From assembly GCA_047967505.1 (NCBI GenBank), contig CM106538.1: 64,000 nt of DNA. One strand, written 5' to 3'. Positions 21,150 through 34,100 of the stretch are shown here, piece after piece. The notes under the pieces are model-generated. The model worked only from the letters and a program-made list of their open reading frames with translations, was not told the origin of the DNA and ran no database searches. Positions within the stretch are counted from its first letter, which is position 1. Each line of letters begins with the position of its first letter. Origin of the DNA: Dipteris shenzhenensis (taxonomy: Eukaryota; Polypodiophyta; Polypodiopsida; Gleicheniales). The position numbers and the translations under genes were made by a program.

Positions 21150-21480
21150 CAATCCTTAAGCACTGTCTCTAGGAGAGGTAGTGCTAACAAATGACCAAGA
21201 TAGAAGTGCCTTCAAAAACAAATGAATGACACACCAAATCATCATTAGCTTCAGAAACACATCCACATAGGAAGTAACCTCTACACAGGAATTGAGCAGC
21301 ATACCCCTTCTAAGGCAACTCACATTTGAAGGCCTGAAATTGATCAAGCTCCTCCATTGATAGAACACGACCCGTGAAAAAGGGATAGACTCCTTCCTTA
21401 GCCAATCTTTCCAATTCCGGCTTAATTGCCTCGAACTGCACCTCGCATGGAATAGTCATGTCTCCTCCCATTGTTTGGCA
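21150..21480 (-). other. Minus-strand coding-like fragment, unassigned
   Basis: Minus reading from about 21475 gives MGGDMTIPCEVQFEAIKPEL, then RLAKEGVYPFFTGRVLSMEE and CELP with a stop. After it the frame reads KGYAAQFLCRGYFLCG. Composition is protein-like but I recognise no family. Probably a decayed gene fragment on the strand opposite POLH. Confidence 0.2.
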
Positions 21481-22073
21481 ACTTCTATCTCCCTCCGTAG
21501 CACATCAACTCGCAATAGTCCCCATTCGTCCTCTTCGGTAAGGGAGGAGACTCGCCCCCTCGAAGTTTCTTGGCCATTGTGACTGCGAATCTACCTTTTG
21601 GGGATTCTGTTTGCCGGATTCGACATCTCACACATCATCTCCCTTTCACCATCAAGCGAGTTGACACGCCTCATTGATGACCCCGCACAACCTTCCTCGG
21701 ACACCTCATCCCATCTACGACGTTTGTTCCTACCTTCGTGCTACGAAAACGTCCCAAGCCACCAAGGAGAGATCACTCCTAGTTTCTCCTTCCCCGTCCC
21801 TTTTTGTTTAGCATTGCCTGTCAAGGAGAGGAGCGCTCTACTAAAAAGTGTTCATCCAATCAAATTTGGAATTTCTCTCTCGCGAGCGCGGCTTCCCCCG
21901 ACATCAGACTCGGGCACATCATGTTTCGATGGACTCGTGAGACATCATGTGAGCACGTGACACTGCATGGCATGACACGTGACAATCTTTCCAACTTCAT
22001 TTTTCCGATGGAGGGAAAAGCATCACGCAGTTTGGCATTCGAATGAACAAGAAACTTGTTTGTAATTCTGGCC

Positions 22074-22145
22074 ATGGAGAGAGCCACAGGCGTTCTATCT
22101 TCCTCGGTCATCCTGCACGTCGATCTCGACTGCTTCTACGCAGCG
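22074..22145 (+). CDS. POLH: POLH exon 1
   Basis: ATG at 22074 opens [24 protein letters not shown] (24 codons, two pieces of motif I). The donor is read as GCG|gtaccg, which keeps the frame into VEQ of exon 2; a stronger-looking gtgaga five bases on would break it. The start is chosen because the conserved H-V-D-x-D follows within 15 residues, as in plant homologues. Confidence 0.85.
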
Positions 22146-25100
22146 GTACCGTGAGAAATTTCTCTCATTACTCGTCAATCTCTGTTTGGAGAGTGATTGG
22201 CATCGGCGGGAAATGATCTGTATTGGGCATTGGATAATGGGCGATAATGTGTTTTGCCAAAGTAACTCGCGCTATTGATGCCTCGGCCCGCGAATGTTTT
22301 TTGGGAGCAGGTTGAGCAGGTGAGACTGGGGATTCCACGGGAAAAGCCCCTCGCCGTACAGCAGTGGGAGGGTCTTATAGCTGTCAATTACGCCGCTCGT
22401 GCTGCAGGCGTGGTCCGCCACGACCGAGTTTCTGAAGCTCTTCGCAAGGTACGAAGGGAGGCCTGCATAACAGTCGTGTTCACTTGTATGCAGCTACAAT
22501 TGAAGTCTTTCTATAGTCTGGACCCGCGAGCCTACACTGTAAGCTGCATAAACAAAATAATATTCAAGGACAGGTTGAGTCAAAACATGAAAAGAAGAAG
22601 AACTGTCTCAGCACACGATCAGCACTCCGAGAGGGAGTGTTAAACTTATAATTTGACTTCGATTGTATTTCGACTTGTGATATGTACTGAGTGTTAAACT
22701 TCTCTGGTCTCAATTTAAATTTCTTTAATGCAGGCTGATCAATGATGGTTATGTCTCCTATGAGTAGATATACATTTCTAGATAGTTTTGAAGTCACCCC
22801 CCCTCCGCCCTCCCCCCCCCCCCCCCCAACCTCTCCTTCGAAAAATTATAAATAAAATCATAACTAATCCCTCTAAAGTTTAAGAGTCTTGTACCTTGCA
22901 TGCCTCTTACGGCACACCTCTTACGACTACGATGTTTTACCCTTTTCTTTACGCCTTAAAAGAATGGTGTCTTCTTAGTTTTGGTGTTTGTAGAGTGTCA
23001 TTTCATTTATTTACTAAAGATTGTAGATTTAATTGTTATTATTTCCCATTTCAGTGTCCAGATTTGCATCTGGTGCATGTTGAGACTATTGGAAATGATG
23101 AAGGGATCGCTTCAGCTGCTAGTCGTGGCAGTGCGAAGGTATCATTGGAGCGATATCGACAGGTGCATCCATGGAAAGGCCATATAGCTTTTCATGCAGA
23201 TTTGTGGAGAAAAACATTGATTTACTTTTCCATCTCTCCTTTCCTTGCAGTTTTAGTTTTCATTTTTATGTCTATGTAAGTTGTCAAGTTGATACAATGA
23301 CTAAATGTACTGCACTCACCATTTTGGTGGAGTTGCTTCAGTTGGCATCCTTTGTGCATTCAATTTGATTAACTTCTGTCTGGCTCGTTTTTGTGGCTTT
23401 GTGCTTTGGCCCAACCAGGGATTTGATTTAAAGGGGTCCAATATAATTTTGATTGACCAATTGTAGTTTCTTTCATTTTTTTTGCTGTCGTGCCCCCCCT
23501 AGGAGTCTGATATGCATTTTATTAATGCTGCAGGCTTCAAGGTGCGTCTTTGAGATATTTTGTCAACATGCTGATATTTGTGAAAGAGCAAGCATTGATG
23601 AAGCTTACTTAGACATTACTCGGCAGGTTGTTATTCTTTGTCAAGGTCTTTATTTCCTGGTTCAATTATTTATTATTGTCTTCTTATCTAAAGGCTGACT
23701 AGTAGATGAGTTAGATGGTTGTTTACCTAGAGGACTTGAAGTCTGCAAGGGAGGTTTAGTTTTATCTTCTTTTAGCTAATAGCTGTCATGCTTAAGTTAG
23801 ATAGTTGCACCAACGTTCTTTGGGTGTAAGATGTGTTTGTCAAAGGGATCGTTTTGATATTGTATGAATATCTCGTTGCTGCCTTTGATTTATGCATTTA
23901 TTAGCTGTGAATGGTCTTATCAGGTTGAAGCAATGGCTGAAGAAGGCTATGATTGGGACAATGAGTTACAACGGCTAGTCAGTACTAAAAGAATGAGTGA
24001 AGATTCAGAAGGCATTGAGGAGAAGGGTTGCATGTACATTGAAAATGGGCCACTCAAAATCTGGGATACAGCCGAGAGAAGGTGATTGCTCTTTTGTTAT
24101 CGTGTAAGGATACATTTCTGGTTGAACGTACAACCTTTCATCGCAGATTCCATGTTCGAAAGATGCTAGTCATACAGTGCCTGTTTTGTTATTGTGCTTG
24201 AAAAGGAATAGATACTACCTTTGAAATGAAGAATGTAACTGGGGCTATAGGAAAAAATTTATTACCCTGCTGGAAGGGTTTTTTTGCTAACAACGAATTC
24301 CTGTTGAGAAGGGAAAACAAGCACAGTCTACAATGAAGTACATGAAGGAGCAATCCTCAACCTGAAATGCAGGGAGTCATACTCAGCCTCCTGGACACGT
24401 GTGTTCAAACTAACTTATTAGATCAACTGAGTGTCCCAACCTAAAAGGATAGGGTGTCATACTGAACTTGGTCGACACAAGATGTGATGTCTAAAACTAA
24501 CCTATCAAACCAACTGAGTGCAACAACTAAAAAAGTAAACAGAGGTAATTGAGAATTAACAGCCGGAATGCCTATCACATGGATGCATTATTGTGGAGGT
24601 AAGCATCATAACCAGAACCACATGTAGGAGCAATCAAACAGTGCCAGAAATCCAAAGAAATGGGAACTATCAAATTTTCACACAATGCCTTAGCACTGAA
24701 ATCAAAATTGGGAGCAATTACTTCTTGGCCAGCAACCACTCCAGCGGATGTGAGCAAAAACCTACGAGCATAAAAGTCCGAGTGATAGTTTTTGACACCA
24801 TCCATGCTAGTACATTTCTCAAAGGAATATACAATTCTTTCTTAATTCCTCAATCATCATTAATATATTATGAAACAAATAGTGAACACTTTAGAAACTC
24901 TTATAAATCCCTCCCTACCATACTCTCTTTTGAGTATTATGATAATTCAATAGATTTAGAAGAGTTTCCCTTAGCTTTAGCAATTCCATATTTGAAATAT
25001 TGAGATGTTCTCATGTAACAATGTATACCATATTCCTTAGATGAGTAGGAAAGAGAGATTGAAAACCCTCATACCTGAAGCCATTATAATCGATCATAAA

Positions 25101-28100
25101 TTTACCTCTACGATATTATCAAATATGGTAAGGCAAGAGAGGGATTTTCAAAATATTCCTAATTCTCCAAACCTAAGTACTTGTAAGGAAATGTGGTCCT
25201 ACTGAACTCCTTCCTACAATAATATGAATTATTGAGAAGTTATATCTCTCATATACATCTTGAAATTCCCAAATTTTCTCTTATATACCTCTCAAAATTA
25301 TACTTTAAATCCCACCATTGCATAGATAAAAATTTTTTGAACATTTTTCCTTTTAACAGCTCCTCAATCCGATCTAAGGCGCAAAAGTTATGATCCCTTC
25401 TTTGTAGGCCCTCCAAGGGTATTACGTCAAAGGAATAGGGTTGGGGTAAGCTCTTCAAACCATTTTCATCTGGTAGAATCCATTGGGAGGGTCTATTAAA
25501 AAGGTGTTATATCTTTTTCTCAGCTTAGCCTGAGGAACTAAAAAGAGGAGATTTGCTCAAAATTTCATGATCTATTCAATGGTGAAAGAAAAAAAAGGAA
25601 TTTGAAAGTCATAAAATAAGTCACCATTTGGATATTATATATGAAAATTATATAAAGCTATATTTATATCTATCTCTATTGATCAATATTTCATATGTAC
25701 TTAATATTCTTTGAAAGAATTTGGAATTTTGTGCTCCCTAAAAATGACTTGAGACTATGTATTTTGACCCTTCCCACCTTTTCTCCACTCGTTGCTCGGG
25801 GGTTTCTGCTCGGAAAATGGAAACCCCCCCACTCCAGCCATGTGAAAGCAACTCGCATAAATGGTGACTCACTAGATGTGTCACAAAAGAGGTTGCAACG
25901 TACCAAGAACTTAGATCCTTGTCTAGAAACGAGCTTGGAAGAAGATTTGACCTGTCTCGATCATCTGGTCCACAGAAAGTATAGTGAAAACCTGAGCATG
26001 GAGGAAGACTGAAGCCCCTGGGTCGGCTATTTGGCAGCCTATTTATAGGGCCTTTCCTCCCATACTACCTTCACATGCGCGCACACAGTTTGGGTAGAGT
26101 TTTTTATGCTGTAATAAGAGCTTCGTGCCTCAGATCTGAGTCGCTCTCTCTCTCTCTCTCTCTCTCTCTCGCTATCTCATGTTTTATGCTTCTGCATGTG
26201 CAATGTTTGACATGGGATTAGAGCAGCTGTGTTTTTGGAGCTGGGACCTAGTGGAGCGACTGTGGCAGCAAGTGTCCAAATCAAGGTAGTTTGCTGCTGT
26301 TTTAAGTGAGTTTGGAGCAAGCATTAAATCTGGTGAGTGTGCTGCTGTTCAAAGGTAAGAGAGGGACTGCTGGAGCACTTGGCAGAGAGTGGTGGACAGT
26401 CAACGGGGATATTGTTCGGTGCATATCCCGCCCACCCTTTTTGCATCACACATGGATGAAACCATCACCTGTGTCTTGAACAAGATCATGTAAGATCTAG
26501 TTGGGGCTGACAGAGTTAGCTGCAGGAAGAGGTCGACTGTTTGGGACCGCAGGAGCTATCAGAGGAGATCAAGGAAGCTTGGGGCTGAAGGCATGCTTGA
26601 GAGAGGCTGAAGTAAGGAGTAGACAGCAAAAGGAGAAGCCTTTCCTCCTTTCCTTGACTCCTCTTCCTCTTTTCCAGCTGCCTCCTCTTTCTTTCCCCAG
26701 TTCTCTGCCTCTTCTTCTTTCCCAGCCACTCTCCCTTTTAGTAGGACTGTTTGTAATGAAGGGGAGAAATGGGCTAATTTAGAGGCCCTTTAGAGGGATT
26801 TTAGGTGGAACATGTGGAGGGACTATATATAAGTTCCATCCACCACTCATTGTATACCTTTTGATGTGACATCTAATCCCATCTACTCCCTCCTCCTTCC
26901 TCCTACGTGCTGCCTACTCTCTCTCCCAATCTCTCTCCATCTCTCTCTTCCCCTCACTCTTCCTCTCTCTCTCTTCCTCTCCCTCTACCCTTTCCTCTCC
27001 TTCTTCCCCTTTATCACCAATTCTACTCCTTTCTCTAATCTGCCCTTCCCCCTTTCATTGCATTGGTATCAGAGCTTCGCTCTCTGGCACTTTTGCTTCT
27101 GCCCTTTCAGCCTTACCTCCGAATCCCAATAGCTACCACACTAAGCCAGGGCTAGACTTGCATGCAGGAAAAAAGCTATCTACAGCAGAGCAAGAGCCTG
27201 CAAACTCAGGATGCAACATAATACTACAGACAACTCTATAGGCCCAGCGATTTGTGTAGCAAGCGCAAGTGTGAATCTCGAAATTGATCACACGGGTGGA
27301 GGGCAAAGATGAGATGGAGCGTAGAGTTGAACCTCTGCGCGTGCATCGGACGAAAGATGAGATGGACCGTGCGTTGACGAAGGAATTGGGCAACAAAAGC
27401 TTCACGTGTAGGAATACCCAAAATGTGTTGCAAATGTTTGGCCACGAAGCTTAGGCAACTCCGTTTTGTGCCAGATAGGCGACCTTCGCGCAGGCAGCAT
27501 AAGCAACATAAGCCCTCCTTTCACACCACAGCTCCGTGGAGCTATGCCGTGGCCTGTTCGTGGCTTTTTGTGACCTTGGCTGAGCATGCCTGTAACCGAC
27601 GCCCAACAGACCTAAGTGGCGTCATGGTGAACCCGTCGCCTTTTGTGGCTTACGTCGTAGATGTCCATCGCTGCCTGCAATGCCGTTGTTGCCCGTCCTC
27701 CATCCCGCAAACCTTAGCTTTGCTAGGGTAGGCCAACCAGAGTTAGTAGGTTGGGTTAGGTTTAGTCATTTAGGTTTAGCTAGTTTGGTTCTAGGTTAGG
27801 TTAGTGCTTACTAGGTTTAACAATAGGGTTAGGTTAGCCTAAGTCAGAGCCCTAACAATCCAAATAGTCTTAGGTTAGTTCTGTACTAACTGTCCTAGGT
27901 GACTTAGGAACACCCCCCCCCCCCAACACAAAGAAAGAAAAAAGGAAAAAAAAAGAGGCAAAATCTAAAAAATTTCCAACCTCTTTTAGGAGCTTTCCAC
28001 AATCCTATTTTGGCTCATTCAGGCTTTGAAGCTTCTTCGACGACCTTTCTCTAGAGCCTCTCCATTGACCTTTTCGTGGTTCCACACACTATCTAAGGTG

Positions 28101-31100
28101 CTCATTACAGTAGGGAATTGCTGTCCATTTCTCTTTGCCTACATTCGAGCTCCTCTCTCCAGGGCTAGTCACCATGGCACCAAAGTGTGCCCCTCGTGAT
28201 ATATTGCATGACAGTGATGAGTCTGCTCAGTATGAGCAAGTGCTTGCCACAGTGGTTGCATCCAAATGGTGGTACAGAGCTTTCTTCCACTTAGCCTCTT
28301 TCTCTTGCATCCCGGGAAGCATAGGTAGCGTAGACACGTTTTTTGGATGCCTTTTCCTCTATGCTCCAGGGTGCTTTTCGCCAGATGGGACAAGAGTTCA
28401 ACAAGCAGCTTACCACAGCCATGGCTATGTAGGATACCGATCTTGCCCAGATGGGACAACAGATTGGTCAGCAGATCACATCTGCCACTGCTATGCAGGA
28501 TAAGGGTAAGCAACCCGCATCCCAGCATGGGGATCAGTCAGATAGCCATGATGAGTTCTCGGGCCCATGTAGAGGGTTTATGGCTGATGCACGTTGTGCT
28601 TATGAGCATGTACCCCAGCATGGGGATTACACTGATTTGGGTGATGCTTTTTTAGTGTCGCAGATCACTTTCTTGATAGATACCAGGCCACCTTTTGGCT
28701 CACAGTTTCCTACTTCTACGCAGGCTGGGCCATCTATACTGGGCCGACCTTTGGGTATGCATTCATTCAGTACTGCACCCGTGAGCATGCTTGGATCTGG
28801 TTTTGGGTTACAGGGTAGTTGGGAAAGAGGTCAGTCCTCTTCTCAGGCTTTTACTGCACCATCTTTTCAGAGGGGTGCCTTTGAAAGGCAAACCCTGCTA
28901 GGGCTGCATGTTTCTATGGCTTCGTCAATGAACACCTTTAGTCAGACACAGCCCGTGCATCAGGCTGGTGATGTTACTACGCAGCAGAATGCTGTAAATG
29001 GGCTGTAAGTGACCATAGACGATATGCTCTCAGATGCCTTACGCTCTTACAGAGCCTTGCCTGAGGAATTGTGGGATGAGATGCCCTTATAGAGCCTTGC
29101 CTGAGGAAGTGCAAGATGAGATGCCCTTTCCTGAGTATGTGAGCCTTAAGCGTAAGGATGCCCGACATTCTGGTGGGTACAATAAGCAGTATGCAGCCAA
29201 GGATGTGAAGGATAAGCTCTCGGTGCATAAGTTTAAAGGGGACACTCGCACTCCCAATGAGAGGAGTGGCTCACGAAGCTGGAAGACTATTTCTGCTTCT
29301 ACCCCAAGTTTGATGAGGTGCAGGTATGCATATGTGAGACTATGCCCACACATGGTGGCGATACATGAGGGATTAACCTCAGAGACCAACCACTTGGAGG
29401 GGTTTCAAAGAATTGATGGTCAATACATTCGTATCCCCACTCGTCTTGGATCAATACTTGGCTGAATTCTATGCCTTGCCGGTATGGTCCAAGAGTATTT
29501 GCAGCGCTTTTGGAGGCTTTCCCTGCTTGTGTAGGATGTAACTATTGAGGCAGCCCAGCTGGCAGAGGTATTTGAGCTGAAATATTCCAGCAAGTATAAG
29601 AGTGGAACAGGCAGCATACATGGTGCTGCATATGAGGCTGAGAAGAAGCCTACGATGGGTGATTGGCATGATAAAAAATTTGCAGTAGCACCCTTTCCAA
29701 GGTTTCCTACTGTTTCAGGTAGTAAAATGCCCTATGCCAGGCCATACAGGCCATCAGATGCCAAGCCAGGAACTAAGCCTACTGCTGGAAATGAAAAATC
29801 AGAAATTAAGCAGTATACCAGGGCCATAATGGACAGTAGAAAAAAGGCAAACTTATGCTTTAAGTGTGGGGAGAAATGGACCCCTCAGCATTGGGATGTT
29901 TGCAAGATGCGGAATACTGGTTCAGCCAAGCTCAGTATGATCGTTGAAATCTCTGATGATGAGGATTTGGTTGATGCCACAGATTCATTCGATGCCTCTC
30001 ATTATGAGACAACAAGATCACATGATGCGGATGAGGCTCCTGACAATGGAGCCATGAAGAGGATTGATTTCCCTTTTGATCCGAGTGCAGCTGGTCATGA
30101 TATTCATGATATGTCATCACTGGACATTCAGCCCACTTGTGGCATGCAAGGTCGTAGACCTATGTCTTTTCTTATGGAGCATCAGGTTGCTATGTCTTTT
30201 CTTGCGCGAGAGGATGCAAATGGAAATGCTCCTATGGACGAAAAGGAGATCTATTGGGATGCGCAAAATTGTTATCTCTTTTCATGCCTTGATGGGTGCT
30301 AAAAGTGCTGAAACTATCAGATTGAAAGGGCAAATTAATGGCATGACTGTTCAATGCTTGTGGACAGCGGTAGCACTCATAGTTTCATTAATTCTAAGAC
30401 CTCATAGAAGGTGGGACTGATTGCGACTGAGATTGATCATGGGCTGAGAGTAGAGGTGGCAAATGGACAGCATTTGGTCAGTAAATTTTGTTGCCAAGAT
30501 ACAAGGATCAAGCTCTTTGAGGATTATGATTTGCTGGGGATCTCTCGGCATTGGATATGGGCCCAATCGATGCTGTCCTGGGCTGTGATTGGCTGAAATC
30601 CTTGGGCAAAATCAGCATGGACTTAAATGTCTTGTCACTCAGCTTTGTTCACAGGGGAAGATCTATAACATTGCATGGTATTGCAACCCCTAAATTGCAG
30701 GTCATTTCAGGGAAACAGCTTGCCAGAGAGCTCAAGAGGGAGTGTGCCATCTATGCACCGAATGTGTCAGTTTCTCAGGAGGGTAGCACTTCCCATGTTG
30801 AGGATTGTGATATGCAGAAGTTGCTCGCATAATTCGCAGATGTGTTTGCTGATATGCCTTCACAGTTGCCTCCACGAAGAGATGTTGATCATGCCATAGT
30901 GCTTGAGCCTGGTAGCAAGCCAATTAATAAGGCTCCGTAGCGTCACTCGAAGGTAGAGCGAGAAGAAGTGGCTGCACAGGTGCGAGAATTGCTTGAGAAG
31001 AACTTTCTCTCTCATAGCACTTCTCCTTTTGCATCCCCAGTGCTCATGGTGAAGAAGAAAGACGGTTCATACTGCATGTGCATTGACCTGTTGGATGAAC

Positions 31101-34100
31101 TCAAGGGTGCTTGATTTTTCACTAAGATTGATTTGAGGTCAGGCTATCATCAAATCAGAATGAGAGAAGGAGATGAGCACAAGACAACCTTTTACATAGA
31201 AAGAGGTTTATATGAGTTAAAAATTATGCCTTTTGGATTGATCAATGCACCTGCTACTTTCCAGGCACTCATGAATAAGATATTCTTTACAAATATGTGC
31301 TGGTTTTTTTTTTAATGACATCCTCATTTACAGCAAGGACAAGCAGGAACGTATCAGACATGTCAAACAAGTCTTGGAAATCTTGAGATTGCATCAGCTT
31401 TATGCTAAAGCGAGCAAATGCACTTTCATGGCGGAAGAGGTTGAATATCTTGGCCACATTGTGAGCAAGGATGGAATTCGGGTGGATCCAGCCAAGGTAA
31501 AATGCATAAGGGACTGGACACAACCACAAAATCCCACCCAACTCAGAGGCTTTTTGGGTCTGGCTTCTTTCTACAAGAGATTCATTAAACATTTTGCCAA
31601 GAGGGCAGCCCCTCTCTGGGGGCTGTTCTGAGACAGCAACATGGAGTTATAGCTTTTGAGAGTAGAAACTTTATTGCCAAGGAATTGGACTATCATGTTT
31701 ATGATAAGGAAATGGTGGCCATACTACATGCTTTCGAGAAATGGCACCACTTACCTATACGGTAGCAGGATTAAGGTTAGGACGGATCATAGGACACTCA
31801 AGTACTTCCTTACGTGGCACAATTTGTCCATGAAGCAAAAGAGGTGGTTGATTGTATTCCAGTCCTACGATTTTGACATTGAGTACAGGAAGGGGAAAGA
31901 AAATGTGGTTACTGATGCTTTGTCTAGAATGTGGGCTTGCAGTCTGTCTTCCGTTTCCACCATCTATCAAGATTGGATTCATGGGATTCAGGAAGAGTAT
32001 ATGCAGGATTCGAAGGCAGCTCCCATAGTTCTGGAGTTACAGGAGCCTTCAAACCAAGGGCATGCTGAATTTAAGCTTCATAATGGGCTGTTGTACTACA
32101 AGGACAGAATTTATCTTGTGCCAGATTCAAAGTATAAATGGCTGGTTTTGCAGGAAATGCACTCATCTCCTACAACAGGACATGATCGTATCACTAGGAC
32201 ATATGAAAGAATAAGATAGAGTATCATCTTGGATGGCATGTGGCAAGATGTGGTTAAATATGTCATTGAATGCTTGCCTTGCCAACAGGATAAGGTGGAC
32301 AGCCAGCTACCCGCAGGTCTCTAACAGCCTCTCCCTATTCCAAAAGGCAAATGGACTCATATCGCTATGGATTTCATCACAGGGTTTCCTTCTACAGAGA
32401 AGGGATGGGATAGCACTTATGTGGTGGTGGACAGAATGACAAAACAGGCTCATTTCATACCCACTAAGACCCGGTATTCAGCATCACAGGTTGCTTGGCA
32501 GTTTATTGAGCATGTTTTTAAGCATCATGGCTTCCCTCAGGAAATTGTCAGTGACAGAGATGCAAAGTTTATGGGTCACTTTTGGCAAGAGTTATTCACA
32601 GTGATGGGTACTCTTCTCACACCTAGCACTGCTTACCACCTGGAGACAGATGGACAGTCAGAGAGGGTGAACAAATGTGGGGAGGAATACTTGAGGCACT
32701 TTTGTCATGATACATAGAAGTCCTGGGATAAGTGGCTAGCTTTGGCTGAATTTTGCTACAACAGTACCAAACACCTTTCCATTGGCATGAGCCCTTTTGA
32801 AGCAATGTATGGATGCAAGGTTGGGGTGCCGCCTTTAATGGCAGACATAGCTGTGAAAAATCAGCAAGCAAGGAGTGACTTGGAAAGAATGTATGCCTTT
32901 TTGCAATTGGCTAAGAAGAATATGCAGGATGCCCAAGCCAAAGCAGAAGAAGTATGTGGTTGAATGCAGGAGGTATCTGCCTTTTGAAGAAGGGGATTAT
33001 GTGCATTTATGCCTCCATAAGAACCGTTATGCCTCGCTGAAAGGTAACACCAATTCGAAGCTTGCTCACAGGTATTACGGTCCCTACAAGATCAACCACA
33101 AAGTTGGAGAGGTGGCATATGAGTTGGAGCTGCCTAGTACCTCCAAGATTCACAATGTTTTCCATGTGTCCTTGCTGAAGCTGCATGTAGGATAGCATGT
33201 CCAAGCTCTTCCTCAACTACCACCCATGGATGAGGAGGGTCACATTCTCTATGCCCCGGAGTGCATCGTGGGTTTCAGAGACCATGTGCTCAGAAACAAG
33301 ATCTACATAGAGTATCTTATCAAATGGCAAGGTCTCCCTGAGGATGAAAATTCATGGCAGCCAGAAAGCATTGCCTAGGACTACCCCTATCTCCTTCCGG
33401 GCTGATTAGTAGTTGCTGTTTGCTGCACCGTTTGGACAGCCAGGATGTAAAATTTTGTGGGAAAAATTCTATGGGAAGGAGTGGCTGTAATGAAGGGGGG
33501 AAATGGGCTGATTTAGAGGCCCTTTAGAGGGATTTTAGGTGGGACATGTGGAGGGACTATATAAGTCTCCATCCACCACTCATTGTATACCTTTTGATGT
33601 GACATCTAATCCCATCTACTCCCTCCTCCTTCCTCCTATGTGCTGCCTACTCTCTCTCCCAATCTCTCTCTAAGGGTCTCTAGGAGATCGTTCAGGGGTA
33701 TGAGAGAAAGTCTGAACATCCAATGAATTCGATCCTTTGGGACGCCTACCATGAGGAAGCTTTCGTTGAGGAAGTTTAGGATTGGGAGGTTTGTGACTCT
33801 AAGGTGCTCGGCGTTGGTATGTACTATGGACCATTCCCTAGTAGTGTGACTTGACTAGTGCCTCCGAAGTCTAGTCTAAGTTAGAGGCTCTCTATGCTTG
33901 GGATTCCTCTATGTGAGCTGTTACATTGCAAGGTCAGCTCTACAGTATTGAATTTTCACAGGTAGCTTGATGTAGCTGTTCTTAATGAAGCCAAGGTCAT
34001 CCATGCTAGCTTCAGGCAATGGGAGCTTTGCGGTGCTAGGTCACTATATCGAGTTGGATTTTGATGACCTCTGCTCCCTTCTCTTGGAGGAGGAATTTGT

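Larger units (their letters stand above)
26752..33672 (+). mobile_element. Ty3/gypsy chromovirus (element 1), decayed, inserted in outer LTR element
   Basis: 5' LTR 26,752-27,062 (TG...CA), primer-binding site TGGTATCAGAGC at about 27,064, gag, protease, RT, RNase H, integrase and chromodomain in order on the plus strand, a purine tract (gggaaggagtgg, about 33,472), then a truncated 3' LTR from 33,486. The LTR pair is near-identical over about 185 bp. Many stops, frameshifts and an RT deletion mean that it cannot encode a working polyprotein. Confidence 0.85.

Noticed and set aside
22811-22828. Poly-C run as a regulatory or G-quadruplex element in POLH intron 2
   Set aside because: A single homopolymer, likely polymerase or assembly slippage; nothing else supports a function.
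24561-24598. Possible POLH micro-exon between exons 5 and 6 (AG...GT bordered, reads [11 protein letters not shown])
   Set aside because: Exon 5 joins exon 6 directly in the right phase and already gives the conserved LL-x-G-A block; the extra piece would duplicate the LL segment.
27735-27900. Telomere-like TTTAGGG/TTAGG-rich stretch
   Set aside because: Spacing is irregular and it lies in the leader of a gypsy element; a similar loose stretch occurs at 38,040-38,170. Not a telomeric array.
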